The notes beneath the pieces were generated by a model. It ran no database searches. It was not told the DNA's origin and saw only the letters and a list, made by a program, of their open reading frames with translations. Source: Zeimonas sediminis (GTDB taxonomy: Bacteria > Pseudomonadota > Gammaproteobacteria > Burkholderiales > Burkholderiaceae_E). From it: DNA of 64,000 nucleotides. The position numbers and the translations under genes were made by a program. This document shows positions 1-9,428 of the stretch, in pieces. The stretch is taken from positions 1,240,001-1,304,000 of the forward strand of contig NZ_JAMQYE010000001.1 of NCBI RefSeq assembly GCF_023721795.1. Reading direction: 5' to 3'. Numbering within the stretch: position 1 is the first letter of the stretch; each line of letters opens with the position of its first letter.

Positions 1-856
1 CCTCGCGCAGGTTCTCCACCGCGATGTCGGCGCCCATCAGGCGCAGGATGTCGATGACGCCGGTGCGGGTCGGGTTGACGCCCACGTGCTCGAGCCGCAG
101 CGACGAGCCCGGCGTGATCGCCGCGCCGACCAGGAAGAAGGCCGCCGACGAGATGTCGGCGGGCACGTCGATCGCCGTCGCGCGCAGCGGCTGGCCGCCG
201 CGCAGCGAGATCGTCGCGCCGTCGCGCCCGACCGAGACCCCGAAGCCGCCGAGCATGCGCTCGGTGTGGTCGCGGGTCGGCGCCGGCTCGATGACCACGG
301 TTTCGCCCTCGGCGTAGAGCCCGGCCAGCAGCAGCGCCGACTTGACCTGGGCGCTCGCCATCGGCATCGGGTAGCGGATGCCCACCAGCCGCTCGCAGGG
401 CAGGATGCGCACCGGCGGCCTGCCGTCGCGGGTCTCGATGCGCGCGCCCATCAGGGCCAGCGGATCGGCGACCCGCCGCATCGGGCGCCGCGTCAGGCTC
501 TCGTCGCCGATCAGCGTCGACTCGAAGCGCTGGCCGGCGAGCAGGCCCATCATCAGCCGCATCGCCGTGCCGGCGTTGCCGCAGTCGAGCGGCCCGTCCG
601 CCTGCCGAAGTCCGCGCAGCCCGACGCCGTGCACGACCACCCTCCCCGCCTCGGGGCCTTCGATCGACACGCCGAGCGCGCGAAACGCATTCATCGTGGA
701 CAGCGCGTCGGCGCCCTCGAGGAAGCCCGACACCCGGGTCACCCCGTCGGCGATCGCCCCCAGCATGATCGAGCGGTGCGAGATGGACTTGTCGCCGGGG
801 ACCCGCAGGCTGCCCGCCAGGCCCCCGCCCGGCGCGACGCGAAAACTCTCTTTCAT
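1..856 (-). CDS. aroA: 3-phosphoshikimate 1-carboxyvinyltransferase (EPSP synthase), 3' end outside window
   Basis: EPSP synthase transfers enolpyruvate from PEP to shikimate-3-phosphate, the sixth step of the shikimate pathway, in the cytoplasm. About 285 N-terminal residues are visible; the C-terminal third lies left of the window. The start reads MKESFRVAPGG. K23 and S24 in PGDKSISHRS (about 20-29) are the conserved substrate-binding residues, DCGNAGTAMR (91-100) is the PEP-loop motif with the usual Gly at 96, and DESLTRRPM follows. tyrA lies 35 bp upstream in the same direction, so aroA is probably the distal part of a hisC-tyrA-aroA operon, the usual order in Burkholderiales. Confidence 0.95.
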   Translation of the reverse strand, partial: MKESFRVAPGGGLAGSLRVPGDKSISHRSIMLGAIADGVTRVSGFLEGADALSTMNAFRALGVSIEGPEAGRVVVHGVGLRGLRQADGPLDCGNAGTAMRLMMGLLAGQRFESTLIGDESLTRRPMRRVADPLALMGARIETRDGRPPVRILPCERLVGIRYPMPMASAQVKSALLLAGLYAEGETVVIEPAPTRDHTERMLGGFGVSVGRDGATISLRGGQPLRATAIDVPADISSAAFFLVGAAITPGSSLRLEHVGVNPTRTGVIDILRLMGADIAVENLRE

Positions 857-891
857 CGTGATCCGATTCCTTCGATGCGCGGCGCCGGCGT

Positions 892-1749
892 TCAGCCCAG
901 CCGCGAGCGCCAGCGGCTGGCCGCGGCGAAGACGTCGGCGAGGCGATCCCGGTCGCCCGCCTCGAGCGCGGCGATCACCTCGTCGAGCCGGTTGCGGAAG
1001 CGCGCCGCCGAGGCCAGGCAGGCCTCGCGGTTGTCGAGCAGGATGCCCGCCCAGAGCGAGGGCGACGAGGCGCCGACGCGCGAGGTGTCGCGCAGGCCCG
1101 CGCCCGAGTACTCGATCGCTTCCTCCGCGAGCTCGCCCGACGCGATCGCCGCCGACAATGCGAACGCGACCGCGTGAGGCCAGTGCGACACCTCGGCGAA
1201 CACCCGGTCGTGCAGTGCCGGGTCCATCGTGCCGAAGCGCGCGCCGGTCGGCGCGAGCATCTCGCGCACCGACTCGCAGTGCTGCCGGGGCGTCGCCTCG
1301 ACCGGGCACAACAGCCAGCGGCGGTCGCGGAACAGCTCGGCGCCCGCGGCCTGCGGGCCGCTCAGCTCGGAGCCGGCGATAGGATGGCCTGGCACGAAGC
1401 GCAGGAAGGCGTCGCCGAGCTCGCGCCGGGCCGCATCGATGACGCTGCGCTTGGTGCTGCCGCAGTCGGTGACCAGGGCCTGGGGTCCGAGCGCCCCGCG
1501 GATGCGCCCGAAGAGCTCCGGCATCGCGGGGACCGGCGCTGCCACGACCACCAGCGACGCGCCGGCCACCGCCGCCTCGGGCGTGTCGCAGGCCGTGTCG
1601 AGCAGCCCCAGCGCGCGCGCGACCTGCGCGTCGTCGCCGGGCGAGTAGCCGGCGACCTCGGCCACGGCTCCGCCGGCGCGCAGCGCCGCCGCGACCGAGC
1701 CGCCGATCAGGCCGACGCCGAGGACGGCGACCCGGTCGATCGTGGCCAC
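892..1749 (-). CDS. tyrA: prephenate dehydrogenase
   Basis: Oxidatively decarboxylates prephenate to 4-hydroxyphenylpyruvate for tyrosine synthesis. The 285-residue protein starts with a Rossmann dinucleotide motif, VAVLGVGLIGGSVA (about residues 8-21). TDCGSTKRSVIDA, VPGHPIAGSELSGP and the downstream His/Arg region are typical of TyrA. There is no fused chorismate mutase or EPSP synthase domain, although tyrA-aroA fusions occur in some relatives. It lies 3 bp after the hisC stop and 35 bp before aroA, so translation is probably coupled to hisC. The cofactor (NAD or NADP) cannot be decided by eye. Confidence 0.95.
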   Translation of the reverse strand: MATIDRVAVLGVGLIGGSVAAALRAGGAVAEVAGYSPGDDAQVARALGLLDTACDTPEAAVAGASLVVVAAPVPAMPELFGRIRGALGPQALVTDCGSTKRSVIDAARRELGDAFLRFVPGHPIAGSELSGPQAAGAELFRDRRWLLCPVEATPRQHCESVREMLAPTGARFGTMDPALHDRVFAEVSHWPHAVAFALSAAIASGELAEEAIEYSGAGLRDTSRVGASSPSLWAGILLDNREACLASAARFRNRLDEVIAALEAGDRDRLADVFAAASRWRSRLG

Positions 1750-1752
1750 GGA

Positions 1753-2847
1753 TCAGCGCCCCAGTGCCGCGGGGAGCGCGGCGAGGAACTTCTCGTTCTC
1801 TTCCGGCAGGCCGATCGACACGCGCAGCCACTCGGGCAGCCCGTACCCGGCCACCGGCCGCACGATCACGCCGGCGCGGAGCAGCCGTTCGTAGACGGCC
1901 GCGGAGTCGCCGACCCGCACCAGCACGAAATTGCCGTAGGAGGGCACGTACTGCAGGCCCAGCTCCGAGAAGCCCTTCTCGAGGCGCTGCTTGCCCTGCC
2001 GGTTCAGCTCGTAGCTGTGCTGCAGGAAGGCGTCGTCGCCGAGCGCCGCGATCGCGGCGGCCTGCGCCAGCGAATTCACGTTGAAGGGCTGGCGGATCCG
2101 GTTCATCAGGTCGGTGAGCTCGGGCTGCGCCAGCGCGAAACCCACCCGCAGGCCGGCCAGGCCGTAGGCCTTGGACAGCGTGCGCGACACGATCAGGTTC
2201 GGGAAGCGGCGCACCCACTGCGACGAGTCGAAGCGCAACCCGGGATCGAGGTACTCGTTGTAGGCCTCGTCGAGCACCACGACCACGTCCTGCGGCACCT
2301 TCTCCAGGAAGGCCTGGACCGCGGGCGCCGGCTGGAAGGTGCCGGTCGGATTGTTCGGGTTCGCGACGAAGACGATCCGGGTGTCCGGCTCGATCGCCGC
2401 CGCCATCGCATCGAGGTCGTGGCCCAGGTCGCGCGCCGGGACGACGATCGCGCGGGCGCCGATCGCCTGCGTGGCCAGCGCGTACACGACGAACGAGTAC
2501 TGCGAGTAGACCGCCGATTCGCCCGGCTGCAGCAGCGCGTGGGCGGCGATCTCGAGGATGTCGTTCGAGCCGTTGCCGAGCGTGATCCAGTCCTGCGGCA
2601 CCGCATAGCGGCGCGCGATCTCGGCCTTCAGCTCGAAGCCGTTCGAGTCGGGATAGCGGCCGAGGTCGTCGATCGCGGCCGCCATCGCGCGCCGCGCCGA
2701 CTCGGGCATGCCGAGCGGGTTCTCGTTCGAAGCGAGCTTCACGATCGAGGCCTCGTCGAGGCCGTACTCGCGGGCCAGTTCGCTGATCGGCTTGCCCGCC
2801 TGGTAGGGGGCGATCTTCCTGACGTACTCGGGTGCGTGGATGCTCAT
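1753..2847 (-). CDS. hisC: histidinol-phosphate aminotransferase
   Basis: PLP-dependent class I/II aminotransferase, 364 residues. It interconverts imidazole-acetol phosphate and histidinol phosphate; in this aro neighbourhood it may also transaminate aromatic keto acids. ASNENPLGMP (39-48), NPNNPTGTF (173-181), DEAYNEY (193-199) and SRTLSKAYGLAGLRVG carry the substrate and PLP contacts, with Schiff-base Lys at 226. The reading frame is open far upstream, but the family start MSIHAPEYVRKIAPYQ is at 2847. A second hisC copy is typical beside pheA and tyrA in Burkholderiales. Here it is cut off from pheA by the transporter block. Confidence 0.93.
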   Translation of the reverse strand: MSIHAPEYVRKIAPYQAGKPISELAREYGLDEASIVKLASNENPLGMPESARRAMAAAIDDLGRYPDSNGFELKAEIARRYAVPQDWITLGNGSNDILEIAAHALLQPGESAVYSQYSFVVYALATQAIGARAIVVPARDLGHDLDAMAAAIEPDTRIVFVANPNNPTGTFQPAPAVQAFLEKVPQDVVVVLDEAYNEYLDPGLRFDSSQWVRRFPNLIVSRTLSKAYGLAGLRVGFALAQPELTDLMNRIRQPFNVNSLAQAAAIAALGDDAFLQHSYELNRQGKQRLEKGFSELGLQYVPSYGNFVLVRVGDSAAVYERLLRAGVIVRPVAGYGLPEWLRVSIGLPEENEKFLAALPAALGR

Positions 2848-3044
2848 GGGCGGCTCGTTGGGAACGACTCGATGGCGCGCCGGCCGGAACGCCGGGCCGG
2901 GCCGCGCGCCGGTTGCCCGGTGCCGGCGGCCTCGCCAAACCCGAAAGGATAACCCGACGTCGGCGTGCCTAGCCGGGCTCGACCCGGCCTCCTGCCCGGC
3001 TCGCCGAGGACGGGCCCGCTCGGTTCGCCGGCCCCGCTCCCGCC

Positions 3045-4742
3045 CTAGTCGCCCAGCCGCTCGCGCAGCACCCGCTTCAGCAGCTTGCCGTTCGGGTTCC
3101 GCGGCAGTGGCTCGACCGAGATCGTCACGGTCTCCGGCACCTTGTAGTCGGCGAGCCGCTCGGCGCAGAAGGCCCGGATCGCCTCGGCGTCGACGGCCGG
3201 ATCGGTCGCGTGGACGAACGCGTGGACCCGCTCGCCGAGCACCGGACACGGACGCCCGACGACGGCGGCCTCGACCACCCCCGGCATCGCGGCGATCAGG
3301 TTCTCGACCTCGACGCTGAAGATCTTGTAGCCGCCCCGGTTCAGCATGTCCTTCTTGCGGTCGAACACCCGCACGAAGCCGTCGGCGTCTACCGAACCCA
3401 GGTCGCCCGAGTGCCACCAGCCGGCGGTGAACTCGCGCGCGGTCGCCGCCTCGTCGTTCCAGTAGCCGCGCACCACCATCGGCCCGGAGATCCACAGCTC
3501 CCCGACCTCGCCCGCCGGCAGCTCGCGGCCGTCGTCGTCGACGACGATCACGTCGGCACAGGGCAGCGCGACGCCCACCGAATCCGCGTGGTCGCGGGTC
3601 AGGCCGGCGGGGATCATCGTGGTCGGCGAGGTGGTCTCGGTCGCGCCGTAGGCGTTGAGCAGCGTCAGGCCGGGCAGCCGCGCGGCCAGCGCATCGATCG
3701 TCGCGACCGGCATCGGCGCGCCGCCGTAGCCGCCGATCCGCCAGGCCGACAGGTCGTGCCGATCGAAGTCGGGCTGCAGCAGCGCCAGGTTGTACATCGC
3801 CGGCACCATCAGCGTGTGCGTGATCCGCTCGCGCGCCGCCAGCGCCAGGAAGGCGCCGGCCTTGAAGGCCGGCATCACGACCAGCGCGCCGCCCACCGCG
3901 GCGAACGAAGCGATGTTCGCGATCAGCCCGGTGACGTGACTGGCCGGCACCGCGAGCAGCGAGCGGTCGCCGGGGGCCAGCCCCATGCACGAGACGAAGT
4001 GCAGGCACGAGTGGACGACGTTCAGGTGCGTGAGCATCGCCCCTTTGGGCCGCCCGGTCGTGCCCGAGGTGTAGAGGATCACCGCCGGATCCTCCTCGCC
4101 GACCTCCGCGGCCTCGCGAAGCGGCGCCCCGGCGGCGAGCTCGGCGAAGGGCAGCGAATCCGGCTGGCCCGGTTCGGCCGCGTCCGGGCCCTCGACCGGC
4201 AGGGACTCGGGCGGCGGGCAGGCGACCCGGAAGGCGAGTTGCGGCAGCTCGGCAGGCAGCGGCAAGCGGTGCGCGAGCTCCGCGTCGTGGAAGATCGCGC
4301 GCGCGCCGCAGTGGCCGAGGATCCACCTCAGCCCGTCGCGCTGCTCCCGGGCGCCGATCGGCACCGTGATCGCGCCCAGCCGCTGGACCGCGAACAGCGC
4401 GATCACGAACTCCGGCCGGTTCGACACGAACAGCGCGACCCGGTCGCCGCGCCCGATGCCGCGGGCCGCCAGGCCGCCCGCGACGCGTGCCACCCTCTCG
4501 TCGAGCTCGCCCCAGGTCAGGCGCAGCCCGTCGCAGACGAGCGCCTCGCGCGATGCGTGCGCGGAGACCGTGGCCGCGAACAGCTCGTGGAAAGACCGGG
4601 CTCGCTGCGCGAAGCAGCGCACGACCCGGTCGCCGAAGTGCGCCTCGTGCCGGATCGCCGGCAGCGCGCAGTCGGCCCACCACTTGCCGGGCCCGCGCGC
4701 CACCTCGCCGCCCGGCCCGCGGGCGCTCCCGCCTGCGCTCAA
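3045..4742 (-). CDS. AMP-dependent acyl-CoA synthetase/ligase
   Basis: Member of the ANL superfamily, 565 residues. It activates a carboxylic acid with ATP and joins it to CoA. YTSGTTGRPKGAML (224-237) is the phosphate-binding A3 motif. NAYGATETTSPTTM, the GWWHSGDLG hinge region, DRKKDMLNRGGYKIFSVEVEN and the catalytic Lys in NPNGKLLKRVL are all present. I place the start at a TTG codon (4742-4740): it has an AAGGAG ribosome site about 8 nt upstream and overlaps the livF stop. Translation therefore looks coupled to the HAAT transporter, suggesting that the transported acid is the one activated. The substrate (medium-chain, aromatic or dicarboxylic) is unknown. Confidence 0.88.
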   Translation of the reverse strand: MSAGGSARGPGGEVARGPGKWWADCALPAIRHEAHFGDRVVRCFAQRARSFHELFAATVSAHASREALVCDGLRLTWGELDERVARVAGGLAARGIGRGDRVALFVSNRPEFVIALFAVQRLGAITVPIGAREQRDGLRWILGHCGARAIFHDAELAHRLPLPAELPQLAFRVACPPPESLPVEGPDAAEPGQPDSLPFAELAAGAPLREAAEVGEEDPAVILYTSGTTGRPKGAMLTHLNVVHSCLHFVSCMGLAPGDRSLLAVPASHVTGLIANIASFAAVGGALVVMPAFKAGAFLALAARERITHTLMVPAMYNLALLQPDFDRHDLSAWRIGGYGGAPMPVATIDALAARLPGLTLLNAYGATETTSPTTMIPAGLTRDHADSVGVALPCADVIVVDDDGRELPAGEVGELWISGPMVVRGYWNDEAATAREFTAGWWHSGDLGSVDADGFVRVFDRKKDMLNRGGYKIFSVEVENLIAAMPGVVEAAVVGRPCPVLGERVHAFVHATDPAVDAEAIRAFCAERLADYKVPETVTISVEPLPRNPNGKLLKRVLRERLGD

Positions 4743-5392
4743 GCCGCCTTCTCCTTCGCGTTGGCGCCTCGCTCGATGACGACCTCGAGATCGAGCATCG
4801 AAGCGGCGTGGTTCAGCTCCGACTGCGCGATGAGCACGGTCAGGTCCTTGCCGCGCAGGCCGAAGATCACCTCCGAGAGCCGCTGCGACAGGGCCGGGGC
4901 GACCCCCTCGAAGGGCTCGTCGAGCAGCAGCAGCCGCGTGCCGACCGCCAGCGCACGGGCGAGCGCCACCAGCTTCTGCTGGCCGCCCGACAGCAGCAGC
5001 GCCCGACGCTCGCGCATCTCGCGCAGCTCGGGCAGGACCCCGTAGACGCGCTCGAGGCGCTCGCGCTCGTCGAGCGTCTTCGACACCCAGACCGGCACGA
5101 GGATGTTCTCCTCGACGGTGAGCTCGGGCACCAGGCCGCGGTCCTCGGGCATGTAGCCGATGCCCATTGCCGCACGCCCGTGCCTGGGCTGGCTCGCCAG
5201 GTCGACGCCGTCCCAGCTGACCTTGCCCGAAGTCGGCTTGAGGTGACCCATGATCGTGCGCAGCAAGGTGGTCTTGCCCGCCCCGTTGCGCCCGACCAGG
5301 CCGACCATGCTGCCCTTTTGCACCGCCAGCGAGAAGCCGCGCAGCGCCTGGACCGACTGGATCGTGACGTCCACCGATTCGATGTTCAGCAT
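4739..5392 (-). CDS. HAAT-family ABC transporter ATP-binding protein, LivF type
   Basis: Second ATPase of a branched-chain-amino-acid-type importer; powers uptake together with the LivG-like subunit at the inner membrane. It has 217 residues, slightly short for LivF (about 235). Walker A is GRNGAGKTTL (about 34-43), the signature is LLSGGQQKLVALARAL, Walker B is LLLLDEPFEGVAP, and the switch His position is occupied by Gln (VLIAQSE). It starts 2 bp after the livG-like stop and its TGA overlaps the TTG of the acyl-CoA ligase. The order SBP-H-M-G-F-ligase suggests one operon. Confidence 0.9.
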   Translation of the reverse strand: MLNIESVDVTIQSVQALRGFSLAVQKGSMVGLVGRNGAGKTTLLRTIMGHLKPTSGKVSWDGVDLASQPRHGRAAMGIGYMPEDRGLVPELTVEENILVPVWVSKTLDERERLERVYGVLPELREMRERRALLLSGGQQKLVALARALAVGTRLLLLDEPFEGVAPALSQRLSEVIFGLRGKDLTVLIAQSELNHAASMLDLEVVIERGANAKEKAA

Positions 5393-5394
5393 GA

Positions 5395-6150
5395 TCAGGC
5401 CCCCTGCCGAACCGAGCCGGTCACGTAGCGCTGGACCTGTTCGTCGGCCAGCACCGCGTCGGGCGGGTCGTCGGCGATGACCCGCCCGCTGTAGAAGGCG
5501 ATCACGCGATCGGCGTAGCGGGTCACGATCTCCATGTCGTGCTCGACGAAGAGCACGGTCACCTGCTCGGAAGCGAGCGCCTCCGAGATCGTGTCCATCA
5601 TCGGGAACTTCTCCTCTACCGAGACGCCGCTGGTCGGCTCGTCGAGCAGCAGCAGCTTGGGCTTGCCGGTGAGCGCCATCGCGATGTCGAGCAGCTTGCG
5701 CACCCCGCCGGGGAGCTCGGACACCTTGCGCTGCGCGTGCGCGGCCAGGTCGAAGCGCTCGAGCAGCGCCATCGCCTGCGCCCTGCGCTCGGGCGCGCGG
5801 GCCGGTTTCCAGAACGACAGCTCGCCGTCGTTGCAGGCCGCGGCCACCAGCATGTTGTCGAGCGCGGTCATGTCCAGCGCCAGCTGCGGAATCTGGAAGG
5901 AGCGCGCCACGCCCATGCGGGTGATCCGGCGCGGCCCCATGCCGGTGATGTCCCGGCCGTCCAGCGTGATCGTGCCGGCATCGGGCTTCAGGTAGCCGGT
6001 CACCATGTTGACGAAGGTCGTCTTGCCTGCGCCGTTGCTGCCGATCAGGCTCACCCGCTGGCCCGCGGGCACCTCGATGTTGACGTCGTCGGCCGCGGTG
6101 ACGGCGCCGAAGGACTTCATCAGCCCTCTCGCGGAAAGCATCGCCTTCAT
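5395..6150 (-). CDS. HAAT-family ABC transporter ATP-binding protein, LivG type
   Basis: ATPase subunit, 251 residues. Walker A is GSNGAGKTTF and Walker B is LLLLDEPTSGVSVEEK, followed by the switch His in VEHDMEIV. The LivG insertion is recognisable (RITRMGVARSFQIPQL). The ABC signature is unusual: LPGGVRKLLDIAMAL replaces LSxGQ, losing the Ser and Gln. The start MKAMLSARGLMKSFG at 6150 is chosen because it overlaps the end of the permease gene by 4 bp. A start at 6141 (MLSARG) is also possible. Confidence 0.9.
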   Translation of the reverse strand: MKAMLSARGLMKSFGAVTAADDVNIEVPAGQRVSLIGSNGAGKTTFVNMVTGYLKPDAGTITLDGRDITGMGPRRITRMGVARSFQIPQLALDMTALDNMLVAAACNDGELSFWKPARAPERRAQAMALLERFDLAAHAQRKVSELPGGVRKLLDIAMALTGKPKLLLLDEPTSGVSVEEKFPMMDTISEALASEQVTVLFVEHDMEIVTRYADRVIAFYSGRVIADDPPDAVLADEQVQRYVTGSVRQGA

Positions 6151-7115
6151 GCCCGGGCCTCCTGCGCTGCCCGGCGCGCCGCCTGCCGGTCGATCCACAG
6201 CGAGCCGAGCCCGCGCGGCAGGAAGCGGATCACGACGAGCAGGAACAGGCCCATCGCCAGCTGCCAGGTGTTCGGGAAGTACAGGTTCGAGAACGAGCGC
6301 ACCACCTCGACGACGAAGGACGCGAGGAACACCGCCAGCATGCTGTGGTGCCCCGACAGGATCGCCACGAAGACGAACTCGCCCGAGGTGGTCCAGTAGC
6401 TGAAGTTCGGCTCGATGTGGCCGAGCGCCAGCACGGTCAGCGCGCCGCCGATGCCGCCGAGGAAGGCGGCGAACACGAAGTTCACCGCGATCGCGTTGGA
6501 CACCGAAGCGCCCAGGTACTCGATCCGCAGTTCGTTCTCGCGAATCGCCAGCGACACCATGCCGCGCACCGAGTCGCTGTAGATCCGGGCCACTGTGGCG
6601 AGAATGCCCACCAGGACCACCGCCACCGAATAGAGCGCGAAGTTCGCGCCTTCGGCCGAGATCTCCGCCCCGAACAGCGTCGGCCGGCTCACGTTGAAGC
6701 CGTCCGAGCCGCCCATCGTCTCGGACTTCACCAGCACGCCGTAGAGCACCATCGAGATCGCGAGCGTCAGCATCGCGAAGAAGATGCCGCGGTAGCGGGC
6801 CAGCAGCGGCGCGAAGGGCGCCGCGAACAGCGCCGCAGCGAGACCGCCGCCCAGGGTCAGCACCAGCGCGTCGGTGACGCCCGCATGGTTGGCGAGCAGC
6901 GCAGCGGCGTAGCCGCCCGCCGCGAACACGAAGCCCTGCCCGAAGGAGACGACGCCGCTGCGCATCAGCAGCACGATGCCCATCGACACGAGCCCGTGCG
7001 AGATCGCCATCGTGGACAGGAACAGCAGCCACTTGGGCATGGCGAAGCCGGCGACCAGCAGCACCGCGATGGCGGCCGCCCCGGCGGCCGCGGTCTTGAC
7101 GATCGGGTTGTCCAT
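6147..7115 (-). CDS. HAAT-family ABC transporter permease, LivM type
   Basis: Inner-membrane permease of 322 residues with about nine or ten hydrophobic segments. It has the LivM-type motif GVVSFGQGFVFAAGGYAAALL near residue 55 and the cytoplasmic coupling segment SLAIRENELRIEYLG. It pairs with the LivH-like permease to form the channel. Its start codon shares a base with the stop codon of the upstream permease (TGATG), and its own end overlaps the LivG-like start by 4 bp. The frame stays open upstream, but MDNPIVKTAAAG fits the family start. Confidence 0.9.
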   Translation of the reverse strand: MDNPIVKTAAAGAAAIAVLLVAGFAMPKWLLFLSTMAISHGLVSMGIVLLMRSGVVSFGQGFVFAAGGYAAALLANHAGVTDALVLTLGGGLAAALFAAPFAPLLARYRGIFFAMLTLAISMVLYGVLVKSETMGGSDGFNVSRPTLFGAEISAEGANFALYSVAVVLVGILATVARIYSDSVRGMVSLAIRENELRIEYLGASVSNAIAVNFVFAAFLGGIGGALTVLALGHIEPNFSYWTTSGEFVFVAILSGHHSMLAVFLASFVVEVVRSFSNLYFPNTWQLAMGLFLLVVIRFLPRGLGSLWIDRQAARRAAQEARA

Positions 7116-8008
7116 CAGATCTTCCTTGCCTGGATTCGCTGGAACAGCCCCTCGGGCCGGAACACCAGCACGATGGCCATCGCGATGTAGATGCTGAACA
7201 GCTCCGCCGCCGGCCAGGTGTGCACGGCCAGCGCGCGCGCCAGGCCGACGATCAGCGCGCCGATCGCCGCGCCCTCGATGCTGCCGAGCCCGCCGATGAT
7301 GACGACGGCGAACGAGACGATGATCACCCCGACCGACAGGCCCGGCTGCACCGACACCATCGGCGCGGTCAACGCGCCGGCGAGCGCCGCCAGGAAGATG
7401 CCGAACATGAAGGCGAAGGTGTAGATGCGCGAGACGTTCACGCCCATGCTCGAGGCGATCTCGTCGCTGTGGATGACCGCCAGCACGACCTTGCCGACCC
7501 GCGTGCGGTTCAGGCCCCACCAGACCGCCAGGCCGCACAGCACGGCCACGACGATCAGCATGAAGTCGTAGCCGACGTATGACAGCGTGCCGAACTCGAC
7601 GTTGCCGAACAGCATGTAGGGCTCGCTCACGTAGTACGGCGTGGGCCCCCACACGAGCTTGGTCACGTCCTCGAGGATGAGGAACAGCGCGTAGGTCACC
7701 AGGACCAGCAGCACCTCGTCGCGCCCGTAGAACACGCGCAGCAGCCCGCGCTCGGTCAGCGGGGCGAGCAATGCGGCGACCGCCACCGCGGCCAGCAGCA
7801 TCGCGACCGGCGACAGCTCGGGGGCGAGCTCGAGCGTGGTGAACCAGCCCACGAAGGAGGCGGCGGCATAGGCGCCGACCGCGTAGAAGCTGCCGTGCGC
7901 GATGTTCAGGATCTTCAGCACGCCGAAGACGAGCGTCAGGCCCAGCGCGACGATGAACAGCCACGACGCGTAGACGACGCCGTCGATCAGGATGGTCAGT
8001 GCAAGCAT
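7115..8008 (-). CDS. HAAT-family ABC transporter permease, LivH type
   Basis: Inner-membrane permease of 297 residues, the usual LivH length. It opens with ILIDGVVYASWLFIVALGLTLVFGVLKILNIAHGSFY, the LivH signature in which NxAHG precedes the second helix, and has about eight hydrophobic segments. IIGGLGSIEGAAIGALIVGL near residue 240 is also typical. It is the first permease gene after the solute-binding gene, from which it is separated by 116 bp holding two strong hairpins. Confidence 0.92.
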   Translation of the reverse strand: MLALTILIDGVVYASWLFIVALGLTLVFGVLKILNIAHGSFYAVGAYAAASFVGWFTTLELAPELSPVAMLLAAVAVAALLAPLTERGLLRVFYGRDEVLLVLVTYALFLILEDVTKLVWGPTPYYVSEPYMLFGNVEFGTLSYVGYDFMLIVVAVLCGLAVWWGLNRTRVGKVVLAVIHSDEIASSMGVNVSRIYTFAFMFGIFLAALAGALTAPMVSVQPGLSVGVIIVSFAVVIIGGLGSIEGAAIGALIVGLARALAVHTWPAAELFSIYIAMAIVLVFRPEGLFQRIQARKI

Positions 8009-8036
8009 CGGGAGATTCCAGGGAGAAGGAGCGGCT

Positions 8037-8102
8037 GCCGGCGGCCGCGCCGCCGGCGCGCCCTCTCGTTTCGGACCGGCCCGCGGCGTGCAATCGCCGC
8101 GG
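8037..8102 (-). terminator. two GC-rich hairpins in the SBP-permease spacer
   Basis: The 116-bp gap between the solute-binding gene and livH holds two perfect 8-bp stems. CCGCGGCG / CGCCGCGG (8081-8102, 6-nt loop) begins 23 nt past the binding-protein stop. GCCGGCGG / CCGCCGGC (8037-8057, 5-nt loop) comes next. Neither has a T-run. By analogy with other ABC operons they may stabilise the upstream message or partly attenuate read-through, giving more binding protein than permease. That role is inferred. Confidence 0.4.
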
Positions 8103-8124
8103 GCACCGGCTCAGCGCGTCGGCC

Positions 8125-9428
8125 TCAGCACTTCGCGCCCTTGAAGCCCGACTTGATCCACTCCTCGGACTTCATGTCGGCGGGCGGGTTCACGCACTCG
8201 GCCGGGAAGCGCACGATGTCGACCAGGTCGACGCGCTTCTTCTCCTTGTTGTACTGCGTGCGGCCGATCGCGGTCGGCTGGATCGCCTGGTGGCCGTTGG
8301 CGATCGCCATGCTGATCGTGCCGGCCGGCGACTCCCACGAGAAGCCCTTGAGCGCGGCGGCGAGCTGCTCGGGGCTCGGCTTCTTGCCGCCGTTGGCGGC
8401 GATCGCCTTCTCGGCGGCCAGCTTCAGGCCCAGCAGGGCCTGGGCCATGCGGTACGGCGCCTGCACCGGGTACACGTTGTACTTCTTCTCGTACTCGGAG
8501 AACCACCAGCGGTTCAGCGGCGTGTCGGGCGACATCAGGCCGTAGGCGCCGCGCGCGCCGAGGATCACGCCGTCGGGCATCTTGTCGCCGAGGCCCGGCA
8601 GCACGTGGTCGCCGGCCGACAGCACGACCTGCGAGCGCTTCATCAGGCCGCGCGGCGCCGACTGCAGCATCAGCGCCTGCAGGTCGCCGCCCCACAGGCT
8701 CGAGTGCGTGACCGAGGCCGGCTTCTGCAGCAGCGCCGAGATCTCGGTGCCGTACTGGCCCGCGCCGAACTTGGGCCGCAGGTCCTGGCCGGTCTTCGCG
8801 TTCGGATACAGCTGTTCCATCGTCAGCTGGAAGTCCTTCAGCGAGTCGTGGCCCCAGGCGTAGTCCTGGTTGATGTAGTTGATCGTGTCGACCTTGACGT
8901 TCTTGGCCTTCAGGTAGCGGCCGAGCGCCACGTTGTCCATCGTCGCGTGCGCGGCGGTGCGGAACACGTACTCGTAGCTGCGCTCCTCGAAGATCCGAGG
9001 CGTGCCGCAGTCGTACAGGATCAGGAAGCGCTTCATCTCCTCGGCCACCGGCGCCACGGCCAGGCAGTCGCCCGAGCTCACGTAGCCGACGACCGCGTCG
9101 ACCTTCTCCCGGTCGTACAGGTTCTTCAGCTCCTGGACCTGCTTGGTCGCGCCGCCCGCCTCGTCGACGTAGATCGGCTCGATCTGGATCCCGCCGAAGC
9201 CCTTCTTGTCGTAGGGCGCAGGCGCGGTGCCGTTGTTGAAGGCCTCGACCAGAAGCTTGGCGCCGTTGACCGCCGGGATGCCGAAGCTCTCCGCGGCTGT
9301 CCCGACAGGAAGCTGACGATGCCGATCCGGAAGGTTTCCTGGGCCTGCACCGGCGAGGGCGCGGCCAGCCCGAAGGCCGCCGCGACTGCGGCCGCCCCGA
9401 GCGCGGGAGCGAAGTTGATGCGTTTCAT
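8125..9428 (-). pseudogene. HAAT-family substrate-binding protein with a frameshift near its N-terminus
   Basis: Periplasmic binding protein (type I fold, LivK/AmiC-like) for the adjacent transporter. Translation from 9428 gives a signal peptide (MKRINFAPALGAAA..., cleavage after VQAQ) and then ETFRIGIVSFLSGQ. After that the family sequence continues in another frame (AAESFGIPAVNGAKLL...) to the stop at 8125. One base is missing around 9294-9303, next to a short CCC run. The rest is intact (VDAVVGYVSSGDCLAVAPVAEE; GVILGARGAYGLM), so this is either a recent inactivation or a sequencing error. The start overlaps the GntR stop (TGATG). Confidence 0.8.

Noticed and set aside
1753-4683. A 976-residue fusion of hisC with upstream sequence
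   Set aside because: The part upstream of 2847 is an out-of-frame reading of the acyl-CoA ligase gene; HisC starts at its usual MSIHAPEYVRK.
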